Positions 49,389 to 61,250 of a DNA stretch of 64,000 nt are shown in pieces. Source of the stretch: Psoroptes ovis (Eukaryota; Arthropoda; Arachnida; Sarcoptiformes; Psoroptidae); assembly GCA_002943765.1 (NCBI GenBank), contig PQWQ01000023.1, forward strand, positions 312,501 through 376,500, given 5' to 3'. A model generated the notes under the pieces. It saw only the letters and a list, made by a program, of their open reading frames with translations, made no database searches and had not been told where the DNA came from. Both the position numbers and the translations under genes were made by a program. Numbering within the stretch: position 1 is the stretch's first letter; each line of letters begins with the position of its first letter.

Positions 49389-50094
49389 TAAAAACAAAAC
49401 AAACCAAAAATTGATCAATAAATATTATCATTGGTCGTCGTCGTCATCGACATCATCTTTAACGACTTGATCATATCGTATCATGACAACAACAAACAGC
49501 AACAAATGGCTGAAATTGTTTATATTTTCAATTGCTTTGATGATATGAAAAAAAATTCTTTGATTATATATGCATGATGATGATGATATAATAATAATAA
49601 TAATCAAAATGAATTTAATGATAATCAAATGCACACAGAGACCACCAACAATGAATTTTTCATTTCGTTTCGTTTCTTTGGCTGAAAATTTTCATTTATA
49701 TTTGATTGCTGCATATTTTGTCTTGTTGCTGTTGTTCAATATATGAATAAACAAATGGTTTTGTTTGGTTCATTTCGATTGATTTTTTGATGCATTTCGC
49801 TCTGAAATTTGTTCAGATTTGTTGTTCAATTCGTTTATTATCAAATCGAATTCAAATTCTTCAGAATTCCGGCCATCTTTGAATCCAAATTCAATTGAAA
49901 ATAGTAAATTGTCAAAGATGCCAAAAGAACCAAGTGGATGGATCGGCGCCGAAATCGAAAATGGCGGAACTTTTTCGAACTTTTTCTTTTGTTTTTTTTT
50001 TTCGAACAAAGGAAATTTTTTTCGTTTGAGTAATGCCATCTGGTGTTTTTTGAAATAACTTTTTTGATGAAGAAATTGATAATCTATACGCCAT

Positions 50095-50322
50095 CTATCG
50101 TTCTGTAAAGAAGTTAATTTTTTGAATTAATGCAATTTCAATGGAAATCAATGTAATTTCTACGGGAATACGTCCTGCCGGCTTATATTGAATCATCTGA
50201 ATAATGCGTAGTAGTACGTCATTATGACAACTACGCGTAACATTCTGGATTAAGGGACAATGACGTAGTTTTACCATACAAATGTGAGAGTCCCGGCAAT
50301 CAGAGAATAAATTAGCTGCCAT
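50095..50322 (-). CDS. Unrecognised small ORF divergent from POLRMT (75 aa)
   Basis: The ORF begins MAANLFSDCRDSHICMVKL, then has HNDVLLRIIQMIQYKPAGR and IPVEITLISIEIALIQKI, and ends at TAG. It is free of the Asn, Gln and Ser runs seen elsewhere and has a higher GC share than flanking DNA. It lies head to head with POLRMT, start codons 190 bp apart, as in a shared promoter. Against it, the same bases form nested inverted repeats (50176-50298), so the open frame may be a by-product of a structured element. No family is recognised and no intron was needed. Confidence 0.3.
   Translation of the reverse strand: MAANLFSDCRDSHICMVKLRHCPLIQNVTRSCHNDVLLRIIQMIQYKPAGRIPVEITLISIEIALIQKINFFTER
50176..50298. 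repeat. Nested inverted repeats between POLRMT and its divergent ORF
   Basis: Three arm pairs are seen: TGCCGG/CCGGCA (50176, 50293), TACGTCATT/AATGACGTA (50215, 50259) and GCGTAGT/ACTACGC (50206, 50230). The last two pairs exclude each other as stems. The ACGTCA cores also resemble bZIP/CRE half-sites. Confidence 0.5.
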
Positions 50323-50498
50323 TCCAATACTTATCCGACCGAATTCCGCCTGTTGATTTCACAATTTTTTCAAAACTAAATTTCCAGAAAGTTTTTCTTC
50401 CGATTTTGTTTATTTTCATTTGTTGTTCCCGAAAAATTTCTCATGTTTTTATTTGAAATTAAAGGTCTTTTTCGTCGCTTGTGCCTGAATCACGCAAC

Positions 50499-50531
50499 AT
50501 GTTCCCACAAAAATGTTTACAAAATTGCTAA
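50499..50531 (+). other. Upstream ORF overlapping the POLRMT start
   Basis: An ATG 14 bases before the POLRMT start opens a 10-codon frame out of phase. It stops at 50529-50531, past the main ATG. If the transcript begins upstream of it, it would reduce initiation at the main start. Confidence 0.4.
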
Positions 50532-53500
50532 ATTTACATCGAAATAAAATATTCATACAAATATTATTAACTCGTACAGCACAGCTAAATCAAAGCCATA
50601 ATCTATCGAATCATGGACATGTTTTGAAATTATTAAACGAAATACAAAAACATAAAAATAATGGTGGATCGGCGATGAAATATCGTAAAAATAAATCCAA
50701 GTCTCAATCACCCCTGAATAATGACGAGGATAAAACCCTACAAGAAGTGATTGAAAAGCGATTTGTCAAAAAGCAAAAGAAGGTGAAATCAAGCCAACCA
50801 CCTGATGAAATGTCTAAGAAATTGACAGAAATTCCAAAATTGATCAACGAAAATTTAGCCCTAAAAGCTGTGATAAACCCTCGAAAAACCAAGGTATCAG
50901 TGTCGAATCGACCCGAATATGATTCGAAATTAACCACAATCAATGATAATGCGGATAATTACATTAATTATGATGATGTTTCCAGTGTTTACAACGTACA
51001 AGATGTAAATAATGTTGAATATGAATCATATGAAGATTCATTTATGATCAAAAAGAATTTATTAAGCTTCATACACCTTTGTTTATATCAGAATCAAATC
51101 GCTGATGCTCATGAATTTCTGATGAATTTCATCAACAACAAACTATCCGCATCTGTATTGTTATCAACCGCTGAAATTGGACAATGTTGTGAGCTACTGC
51201 TTAAAGGTATGGCACGTAATGGTGCCATAAACGACTTTGAAGCGCTTTTCAGTTATATGAAAAATGATTTAAAATTAAATATGAACCTGAATATTTACGA
51301 ATATTATTTACTGGCCATATGTAAACAAATGACAAATAATATCGCCAATTATCAGCAGAACAAATTACGAGAAATCCTCGATGAAATCAGCTCGAATAAC
51401 CTGAAAAATGAAAATTTACTCATGAATTCTCGATTGAATTCCGCTGAAATTCAATCAATCAAAAGAATGCTACGAAAATATGCACCAGAATTGCGATTGA
51501 ATAAATATTCATACCCGAAGCATTATAATAATCGTTTGGTTGATCGAATCGTCGGAGAAAATGATCAAAAACTTTACGAACCATTCGATGGTATCGATCT
51601 ATCCACGATGAATGAATGGATTGATCAACAATTTCAAATTGAAATGAATTCCATAACGAAAATTCAACCGATTGAAGCTTGTTTCAATAATAATCCTAAC
51701 AATTTGCATGATGCTAAAAAAGCTAAATCAAAACAATTTTACAGGAAATTAATCAACAATTTAGAAAATGATTGGCGTGAAAAAATACGGATTTTATACG
51801 AGAAATATGTGGAAACAATCACTGTGAATAAAAAGAAATTGAATGGTATACCATTTCAACAATATATGACAATATTATCACCCAGTGATTATGTTGACAT
51901 TATGATTGAAGAAATACATAAATGTTCAACATTTAGCGAATATTATTCACCATTCTCATCACAGCTATTCGAACAACTGGGTCGTAAGGTTATGCAAAAA
52001 TATTTGAATCATTCGAATCAGCTGGATGGAACAATCGATGATTTTAAACGATGTTACTTTAAATACGTTGATTATCTTAGGAATCCTGAATTGATGCGTA
52101 GCTATAACCCAAGACAGTATTGGTATTATTTGTTGGAAAATCACCATGATGAAAATGATAATGATGACCAAGAATATTATCATTATTATTTTGATGAATC
52201 CAAACAATGGCCATTGAATATATTACGTGAAATTGGTAAAGATTTATATGAAAATATTCTGTCCGAAATTAAATTCAATTCAGATGCAATAACTAATTAC
52301 TATCCCGAACTGAAACCTTATACCTTACAACCGGTGATATCATTTTTCTATAAAAATCATGAACAATTTAAAACGAAAAAAGAAGTTCGAGTTAATCCAC
52401 TGTTGGTACAATTATATGAACAAGCCGGTACGGATATTTATTTCGAATCCGAACGTTTACCAATGTTAGCACCACCATTGCCATGGTTGAACACGAGTTT
52501 CGGTGGTAATCTATTGATACATACATTTATTGTTCGGTTACCGCTATATTTCCCCAAGCATCGACTAAAACAGCATCCTCTTCAGCAATTTTATCCAACA
52601 TTTGATTCGCTAAATTCACTGTCACTATGTCCATGGAAAATTAATGAACCGATCTTGGATTTAGCTATTCATATATTCAAGAATAATGGAAATATTGACC
52701 TCGATATACCTGTTTCGCTGTCATATTTTGGCCCATTACCACGTTCATCATCTGAAATGTCTCGTAAAGAACGAGCAATCGTTTATTATCGGCGAAAATT
52801 GCAGAAAAAAGAACAAGCCGAAATGTATAGCCTTTGGGTTGATTGTCTGTATAAACTGTCAATCGGTAATTCAGTATGTATCTTTGATTATTTATTTGAT
52901 TGATCATTGATCATCTTGTTTTATTCCAAATAGCTTCGAAATAAATATTTTTGGTTCCCGATCAACACTGATTTTCGTAGCCGTGTCTATCCGATACCGC
53001 CGAATTTCAATCATTTAGGTAATGACCTTTCACGTGCATTATTGCTGTTTGGTAAAGGTAAACCATTAGGTCCAAAAGGTTTACAATGGCTCAAAATCCA
53101 TTTGATTAATTTGACCGGTCTCAAGAAAAAATGTTCAATTCAAGAACGTCTTGAATATGCTGATGAAATTATTGATCTTATTATGGATAGTGCCGATAAT
53201 CCACTTGGTGGTCAGAAATGGTGGATGCAAAGTGATGAAAAATGGCAAACATTAGCCTGCTGCATTGAATTAACCAACGCATTACGAAGCCCTAATCCTC
53301 ATGAATATGTTAGTCATATGCCAATACATCAAGATGGTTCTTGTAATGGTCTTCAGCATTATGCAGCGCTTGGACGTGATATACTCGGAGCGAAATCCGT
53401 AAATCTTTGTCCAAGTGAATATCCTCAAGATGTTTATAGTGATGTAGCCAGGTTGGTCGAAGAAGAAATTGAAAAAGATCTACAGAATAACAATGAAATT

Positions 53501-54359
53501 GCCAAAATTGTCAAAGGTTTCATTAATCGTAAAATTGTCAAACAAACAGTGATGACATATGTTTATGGTGTAACCAAATATGGTGCCAAATTACAAGTAT
53601 TAAAGCGGCTTAAAGAAGATTCAAATTTTCCTGAATCACATAAAGTAACAGCATCGGTATATGTTTCGGAAAAGATTCTTCATTCAATTCGTCGAATGTT
53701 CACTCAAACACGGCTGATACAAGATTGGTTGACCGATTGTGCCCAAATCCTGTCGAATGATTATCAAATGGCCGTCGAATGGGTTACGCCGCTTGGTTTC
53801 CCAGTGATTCAAGCTTATTATAAAACACCTCGGGTAAGTTTTGATGATCGAATCTTCATGGTTTCTTTGGATTAATCTTGAATTTTTATAATTCATATAG
53901 AAAAACAATGGACAACCATTGAAATTGATACCGAACGTAATGAAACAAAAGAATGCATTCCCTGCCAATTTCATCCACTCACTAGATTCAAGCCATATGA
54001 TGTTAACATCACTGGAATGTTATCAAAATGGCTTGACATTTTCTTCAGTTCATGATTGTTATTGGACACATGCCACGGATATTGATGAAATGAATTATTA
54101 TTGCCGTAAACAATTCATTTCACTACACAGTGAACCAATACTGGATAATTTGGCCAAATTTTTACGGCAAAAATTGGAATATTGCGAGCAACAAGAGCAG
54201 TTGAATCAGCTGAAATCATTGAATCAATCGAATAATCAACCAAGACCATCGATGATACCAAGGGATAATCGAAATCTGATCAAACAAATTGATCGTCGAA
54301 TACCGAAAGGTGAATTCGAACTGAATTCAGTTATGGATTCGACATATTTTTTCAGTTGA
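50513..54359 (+). CDS. POLRMT: Mitochondrial DNA-directed RNA polymerase (3 exons, 1239 aa)
   Basis: This single-subunit, T7-like polymerase transcribes mitochondrial DNA and makes replication primers. Exons are 50513-52873, 52934-53833 and 53901-54359; all joins are phase 0 and total 1240 codons with stop, close to human (1230 aa). The N-terminus MFTKLLNLHRNKIFIQILLT is basic and hydrophobic like a mitochondrial presequence. A PPR-type region follows at about 185-270. Polymerase blocks are FWFPINTDFRSRVYP, KWWMQSDEKWQTLACC, HQDGSCNGLQHYAALG (motif A Asp near 920), KQTVMTYVYGVTKYG (motif B near 990) and HDCYWTHA (motif C Asp near 1139). It ends STYFFS, as in other animals. The first intron uses GTATGT at 52874, which restores KLSIGNS-LRNKYFWFP. 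Both catalytic Asp residues are present. Confidence 0.96.
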
Positions 54360-55838
54360 ATTATTTGAAAAATTTTATTTTATTTAGAAAAAAAAGGATG
54401 CTCATTTTTTACATGAAAATTTGTCATAGAAAATAATTCGAATGAATCAATGAAATGAATTGAATTAATGTAAAAATAATAATAATTGAAAATAATCAAA
54501 AAAAAGGCTTAAAAATTGTGTAAAATACAATAAAATTCATGATGATAACAAATGAATGAATGTAAATTGATGTATGTATGAATGTGATTCTCATATGTAC
54601 AATACAACGGGCAGATTTAAATATAGAAAAAAAAAATGCATTTCAATGCATTGAAATTGAATGAAAGATTTGAAATAGAAAAAAAATGTGGTAAAATAAG
54701 GATTTAAATAATTGAAAATTTTGAAAATTTAAAAATTATTGTGAAGAAAATATGTGGTCAAATAAGGCACGAATCATTCATTAAATTTTTGAATATTATT
54801 ATTTTGATTCATATTTCAATGATATTATTATCATTATCAATTTGTAAATTGAATTTTTTTTTGAATGTTTTTCCATTGATGCATCGTTGATAATAATATA
54901 TTTATATTCAATTATATGTTAAACACTATTTTGAGATCCGTTATTATTCATAAATAATGATGAATATGAAAATGTTGAATTCCGTTGATATCGGGTTTCT
55001 TTTGGCGGCGGCGGTATTCGAAATTTTCGAAGCCGATTTCGGTCAATTGTAGCCCATTGTTATATCGGAAATCCATGTGTCCACCAACAATCAACGATTG
55101 TTGTTGTTGTTGATGATTGTTGTATTAAAAAAAATATTGAATTAAAAATTTGATAATTTGTTATTTATCAAATTTCATTCGAAATTCGAATTTAATTCAA
55201 AATTCAATACGACGATATATCACGATTTTGGACGATTGTTAATAATTCAATTTGTCGTCGGTGTAGAATGATGAAGATCTATTAATAAATATCTTGTGTG
55301 TAAAATGTGATTCTGTACAAGGGTCAAGAGAGAGAGAGAAATGAAGGAAAAAATCGTGTAATTTGAAAATTCAAAAAATCACATCTTCACAATTGGAAGG
55401 AATCACTTTGCCATAATGTTCGAAGATTCAGTACGACAAAGACACATTTTAAAATGGATTTGATGGACTTGTAGATTGATGTGATGGATGATAATATGAA
55501 TGTATATTTACAAAGATTTTTTTTGTGAAGATTTCGATGATAACAACAACAACAACAATATTAATGGATTTGTCTTTCGAATGTTTTCTTTCGGGTAAAA
55601 TTCCACCAATTTCGAATTGTAATGATGATGATTCGATCAAGATATTTATAAAATGGTATTTATATAATGTGCATATATTCACAATTTTGGACTTTTGAGC
55701 AAATGTTTTTCCTATGGTTATCTCGAGTTGACAGGTAAAAATAATAATAATCATTAAATAACAATTGGCCAGTGTGTAATAATAATTGTTCGAAATTCAC
55801 ATTTACAAGGGTTTTCACAATTGAATTCAATTGAAAAA
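54360..55838. other. Convergent 3' flanks of POLRMT (+) and echinoid (-)
   Basis: The two genes point at each other across 1.48 kb, so this stretch holds both 3' UTRs. It has AT-rich simple sequence, (GGC)n-like GGCGGCGGCGG at about 55004 and GA repeats at about 55328. No coding gene was seen. Confidence 0.55.
54529..54534 (+). terminator. Candidate poly(A) signal AATAAA of POLRMT
   Basis: The first clear AATAAA after the stop codon is 170 bp downstream. Position supports it, but the tract is AT-rich. Confidence 0.4.
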
Positions 55839-58800
55839 TTAAACAATAATTTCATTCATAACTCTTGCCGATGATGATCGTTGTGATGTGGAATGATAAT
55901 CCATCATACTGCCATCATCATATGATAAATGAGGATTATTCGAATTCGAATTCATACCACCACCAGTATCACTTTGTAAATTATCTAAATGATGAGGATA
56001 ATGATGATGTACACCACCACCACCATGATGATGATTATGATTAAGATTATTATAATCTGTACGTGCTGCTGCTGCCGAAGTTACCGATAATTGATCCATT
56101 ATCATTGAACCATTGTATTGTTGTTGTTGTTGTTGTTTGGTCATTTCATCATAATAATTCGATAAATCTGTTTCGAATTAACGATGATAAACAATCAATT
56201 AATTACATTGATTAATCGATTAATCGATACTTACTCATTTTATTGTTATTATTATTATTATTCGCTAATAAATGTCCATCAATATCATCCATTTGCGATT
56301 GTTGTTGATAACCATTATTAGCAACAGATGTTTGATGATAATAAACTTGATATGATTGATTATTACCATTGTTACTGTTATTATTCAATAATTCGGCATG
56401 ATCATCAGCATACGGTGACAAATGTTGCTGCTGCTGATGATGTTGAGATTTTAATGAATTCCAAAATTCAGTTTGTCCAGTTTCTTGACTACTGTTTGGG
56501 CTTGGATCACCACTATTGTTTTGTGGATTCGATACTGAATTTGGATCACCAGTAAGATAATAATTTTGTGATTGATAATTCATGTTCATTTGTTGAACAT
56601 GTGGCGGTGGTGGCGGTAACGATAACTGTTGATTCATAAAATTATTATTATTCATATATGTTGAACCATACAGCGATGATGATAGCTTGTTTAGATTTGA
56701 ATTTTCCATATCAGACATGAGACCTATAGTTTGGATATACAAAAAATCAATGGTAAATAAATCAATCAATGAGTGCTCGAATTCGAACTCGAATAAATGA
56801 ATGAACAAGCTACCGACCTTTATTATCATGTGAACTAAAATAATTCGGTGACATTTGTGATTGCATATGATTATGGTGATGATGATTGCTCATTGGATTA
56901 TTATCCGTAACCGATGCCGTTGTATCACTATCGAAATCTACTTTTTTACTATTATTATTTAAATTATTCAAATTACTATGCAACAACATTAATTTATCAC
57001 GTTTTTTCCAACAACAACAAAGGACAACGAAACATATTATGATACCAACGATAATCGATATGATAATCACGTTGAACAGATAATCTTGTGTTGATGATAA
57101 TTTCATTTCATTTTGCCTGTGTCCATTAAGGTTATGGCTGTCCATTTTGACTAAATGTTCATAACCACACCATGATTCATTGGATTGTAAACATAATATG
57201 ATTCGAATATCGGTAATTGGTTCATTTGTTTGTTTAAGGTAAACATTTTCTAGGTCACTTAAGACTTGTACTTTGGTCAATGGTATCCATTCATTCGAAT
57301 TCGAATTGCTGTTGATCGGATTCGATGTTTTGTTAATTTTCGATTCTTTGCTCATATTCGTTGATTGTTGTTGGTGTTGATTTAAATCATTACGAATTTC
57401 AATCTTCGCTATCAGCCTTAAATTTACATCATTTGGATCAACATGAAATATGAGGATGTTACGTTCACGATCATACATTGAATCATATGCACTTGGCATA
57501 TCTTTCAAATTGACTTTGGTCACAACTTTAATCGGATCCGAATAATGACTGTAACCACGTGGATTAACGGCCAACACACGAAACTGGTATTCATGTCGTG
57601 ATTCAAGGGATGTTATTTTACAAGGATTCAACGTACGACATGATTCATTTCGTTGCGTTTGTTGTTGATCATTGGCCATTGTGTTATCGATGTAATTGAC
57701 GATAAATTCAGTGTTTGAAAAGCCACCATTAAAACCTTCCAACCATCGTAAGGTGACCGAGTCGGACAACACCTCCAACACCTCTAATTGCATTGGAGTC
57801 TCGGGTGCCGATTTCTTCACCAATTTAATTATGGTTCGTTCATCATCATCACCAATCGAATTGAATGCCCGACAAGTATAATCCCCATAATCGGATTCTT
57901 TTGTATTCCTTATGGATAATTGTCCAATGTGGATATCATCCGGCAGTTCAGTGCTGTTCGTTTGGTAACGTTCATTAAAATAATTATCCAACATTTTCCC
58001 ACTGAAAAACCATTCAAATTTCGGTGTAGGATATGCGGACATTTTACATTGCAATATGGCCGTTTCACCAACATCAAATGCCACACGATTATATGTATGA
58101 TGCAATACGGGTGTATGTTCAACACGGACCACTGTTTCCGATTTAACAGTGTCACCGATTCCATTATTATAATGACATGCATAGTGGCCACGATCATTTG
58201 CTGTGATGGTGTTGATATTTTTCCTAGTCATTGATTCAAAATAAAGCGTTGTTTGTATAGTCTTAACATCAGCATCTTCATTTTGTTCTTTATTTTCGAT
58301 TCGATATTCCGAATTATCTGGATTAATTTCCTGGTCATTATGTGTCCATATTACATTCGGTCGTGGTTTTCCACGGCCAATACATGTCAGCTTGAAATTT
58401 GTTGCGCCTTCTTTCACAATGAATTGTGGTTTCATCGGTATGGTCATTTGTGCTGGTTCATTCACTGACAAATACACAGATCCTACGATACCTTTACCAA
58501 TTTGATTCGATGGTTGACAATAATATCGACCTTCATGACTAACATGAACAGCTATGAATGTATAATTGGCTCTGGTACCGAGTTCTTGGTGTTCACTGCC
58601 TTCTTTCCACCAACGATATTCTGGTTGTGGATAACCAGGTGGATTTGCTTGACAATGTAGCGTATAGGATTTACCAGCGAATGCTACCGGATTTTTAGGA
58701 GTGATCTCAGCTTTACCTGGTGCATGTTTTATTTGAATTTTAATCGTTGCATTACTTGTTTTTTCAATACCATTCTGCACACCGGATGGTTTAATGATGG

Positions 58801-60390
58801 TCGTAGCCGAACAAATATAATTACCCGAATCATTCGGTGTAATCGAATTCAACGACAGTATCGAACCAAGCTTCTTAAAATATGAATCATTTTCTTTGTA
58901 CCAAACAATTTGTTGGGGCTTCGGATTCGATATGACATTACATTTTATGTTCAAATTTTCCCCGTTAGTCACTTCTTTAAACGAGAGTAGATTTATCTGG
59001 GGTCCATATTGAACGACCAGTTCCAGCGATTTATTCGATGGTTGATCACCGATACCATTATCGGCTACACAATCATAGTGGCCAGAATCTTCTGGTTTCA
59101 CCCGAAGGATTGTATGATTGTTTGTATTAGCTAAAACCATACCATTTTTCATCCATCGTATCGAACGTATCGGTGGATTCGATTTTACCATGCAAGACAT
59201 TTCAGCATTACCATCATTTTGTACCATTAATGGATTATATGGGCCAACAGTTATACGTGGTTTATCTACGAATTCATTCATTCATTAATTTTGATTAAAT
59301 TTAATGAAAAAATTGAAACAAAACATGTGTTTTTATATGAAAATTTTAACAAAAATAATCAATGATTGTACTTACAATGTACTGTCAATGATACAAATGA
59401 TTCCAATTTGTTTTCTTGTGCACGATTCCAAACAACACATTTATATATTGAACGATCATGTTCAATAGTTGGATCAATAGTTAATGTATTGAATGTTGGT
59501 CGATTACGTTGGCCACCATTAATCATGATGCCATCCAATAATTTACCATCATGATACCATTGTATTAATGGATCTGGTGAACCACCAATACTCGAACAAT
59601 TTAGTTGAAATTTTTCACCTTCACGTGCAATCGGATTTGTTGGTGTGATGATTGGTGGACCAGGCGGAACTATTTAAGGGAAAAAAATTGAAAATAATAA
59701 ATTATGGGTGAAACAATAACCTTCAAAACAACAACCACCAATGGAAAACATGGAAAAATACTCAAAGATAATGATCAACAACAAACAACAAACAAACAGA
59801 TGATCATAGATCAACATGATATATGATAAGGTATATACCTTTGTAGATCTTTGAGGTAATAATAAAAATTAGTTTAGTAGGTAATAACCCATAATGAAAA
59901 AATTCTATGGGAAAATGTTTCGAAAATCGAACAACAAAATGATTCTCGATAACAACAATAAGGTATACGACTAAGGCTATACATCATTGAAAATTGAAAA
60001 ATGTACAAAAATACATACTTAAAATCGTGACCAAATATGTATAGCTCAATATTTCAGCACCATTACCAGCTTCTTTAATTTTACATTCAAAACGGCCATT
60101 ATCACGATCATATTTTGCTTTTTTAATGATTAAATCATATAGACCATTATCATTATTGAATTCAATTAAATAATCAGATTCCAATGTATTATCATTAATA
60201 GCAACTGGTTCAGTTCGTTCATTATTTTTACGATGCCAATAATAAATTAATTTTCGACTATTTTTAAGCTGTAATTCTTCTTGTAATTTAAATGGATTAT
60301 AATGACATTCCAACCGAATAGTATCACCTTCTAATGAATCTTTGGTTATGATAGTTGACGATGGCTGTTCTTGACAATTACATTGATTTA
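55839..60390 (-). CDS. ed: Echinoid-type Ig/FN3 adhesion receptor (first exon missing)
   Basis: Echinoid is an adherens-junction adhesion protein that tunes EGFR, Notch and Hippo signalling in arthropods. Exons on the minus strand are 60390-60019, 59669-59376, 59265-56818, 56723-56235 and 56167-55839, giving 1309 residues plus stop. The order is seven Ig domains, one clear FN3 domain, a degenerate second FN3, TM (VIIISIIVGIIICFVVLCCC) and a cytoplasmic tail rich in Asn, His and Gln. Blocks match fly Echinoid in order: KPRITVGPYNPL, SIRWMKNG, HAPGKAEITPKNP, QANPPGYPQPEYRWW, YNRVAFDVGETAILQC and WLEGFNGGFSNTEFIVNY. The C-terminus is EIIV, the known Echinoid PDZ-binding tail. The first modelled exon opens in phase 1 after an acceptor, so the signal-peptide exon lies further upstream, perhaps beyond the window. 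Confidence 0.92.
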
Positions 60391-60528
60391 CTATGAAAAA
60401 AAAAGAAATAAGAATTAATTTTCAATTGAAAACATTCGAATAAATGAGTCAAAATCAAACAAGTAATTATAAAATTTTCAAATTTGACAAGTATTTCAAG
60501 TGTTGTTGAATTATAATTATCATTATGA

Positions 60529-60612
60529 TTAGAGTTGTCCGAAAAGTTGGGGTCGATATTTATAAGCAACTCTATTCATTAAGCCGAATAAACTTTTCGG
60601 ACAACAACCTAA
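60529..60612 (+). mobile_element. Palindromic MITE, subfamily B, upstream of echinoid
   Basis: TTAGAGTTGTCCGAAAAGTT at the left and CGGACAACAACCTAA at the right, with a 3-base repeat in the right end like the one at 32792. It lies between the first modelled echinoid exon and its unseen 5' end. Confidence 0.78.
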
Positions 60613-60676
60613 TCATAATTACAAGCAACAACATCTGATCAATCATTTTTCTTTGGTTTGAAATTTGATTACTTTT

Positions 60677-60680
<4 letters not shown>

Positions 60681-60710
<30 letters not shown>
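60681..60710. repeat. (TCA)10 microsatellite
   Basis: Ten perfect TCA units, read as a poly-Asp run in one minus-strand frame that is not believed to be coding. Confidence 0.9.
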
Positions 60711-60711
<1 letters not shown>

Positions 60712-61169
60712 ACTCCCATGAATCACTCGTTTGGTTATTTGAGTTTAAGCTTTGAAAAATATTTCTCACAATCTTCAATGTGAGATCGAATAATCAAACA
60801 AACCTCTCTCGCAGCCTGCCACAAACAACAGTCTAACACCTTTGACAGACCTTTACAAACACACACACCAACAGTCATTGGTCATCAAGCTGTCATTCAA
60901 TTCGTTTGTTTGTTTGCTTTGATTATTTGATTGTTTTAAATTTGATTGGTTTGTTTATTTAGAAAAACAAACAAACCCATCAAACATTTCGAATCAAATC
61001 AAAATCAAAATCAAACAAACAAAGAATTCTTGATGAGCTCAATGATCATCTTCAGTGTAATAAACTTGTGTAGGTGAACCAATGAATGGTATAAGGTATA
61101 AGGTACCATGAGATGATAATTCTTCAGAAGACAATCTGATGATGTTGATGATGATGAGCAAAGTAAATA

Positions 61170-61250
61170 TTAGGTTGTCCGGAAAGTTTTTGTCGATTTA
61201 CTAATTGAAAAACATTTGAAAATCGGTAAAAACTTTTCGGACGAACCCAA
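61170..61250 (-). mobile_element. Palindromic MITE, subfamily C, TA duplication
   Basis: TTAGGTTGTCCGGAAAGTTT at the left and TTCGGACGAACCCAA at the right. The centre pairs with that of 14929 in reverse. TA on both sides. Confidence 0.8.

Larger units (their letters stand above)
47596..50094. other. 2.5 kb gene-poor stretch before the POLRMT divergent promoter
   Basis: Holds MITEs at 47707-47790 and 49306-49388 and many short AT-rich repeats. The motif AAAATGGCGGA at about 49959, a YY1-like core, lies 550 bp upstream of POLRMT. No coding gene was recognised. Confidence 0.5.

Noticed and set aside
60572..60778. Frame with MIDQMLLLVIMI as an echinoid signal peptide
   Set aside because: The following donor choices are phase 0 or 2, while the next exon needs phase 1. 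The frame then runs into a MITE, and the upstream part is a (TCA)n-derived Asp run.
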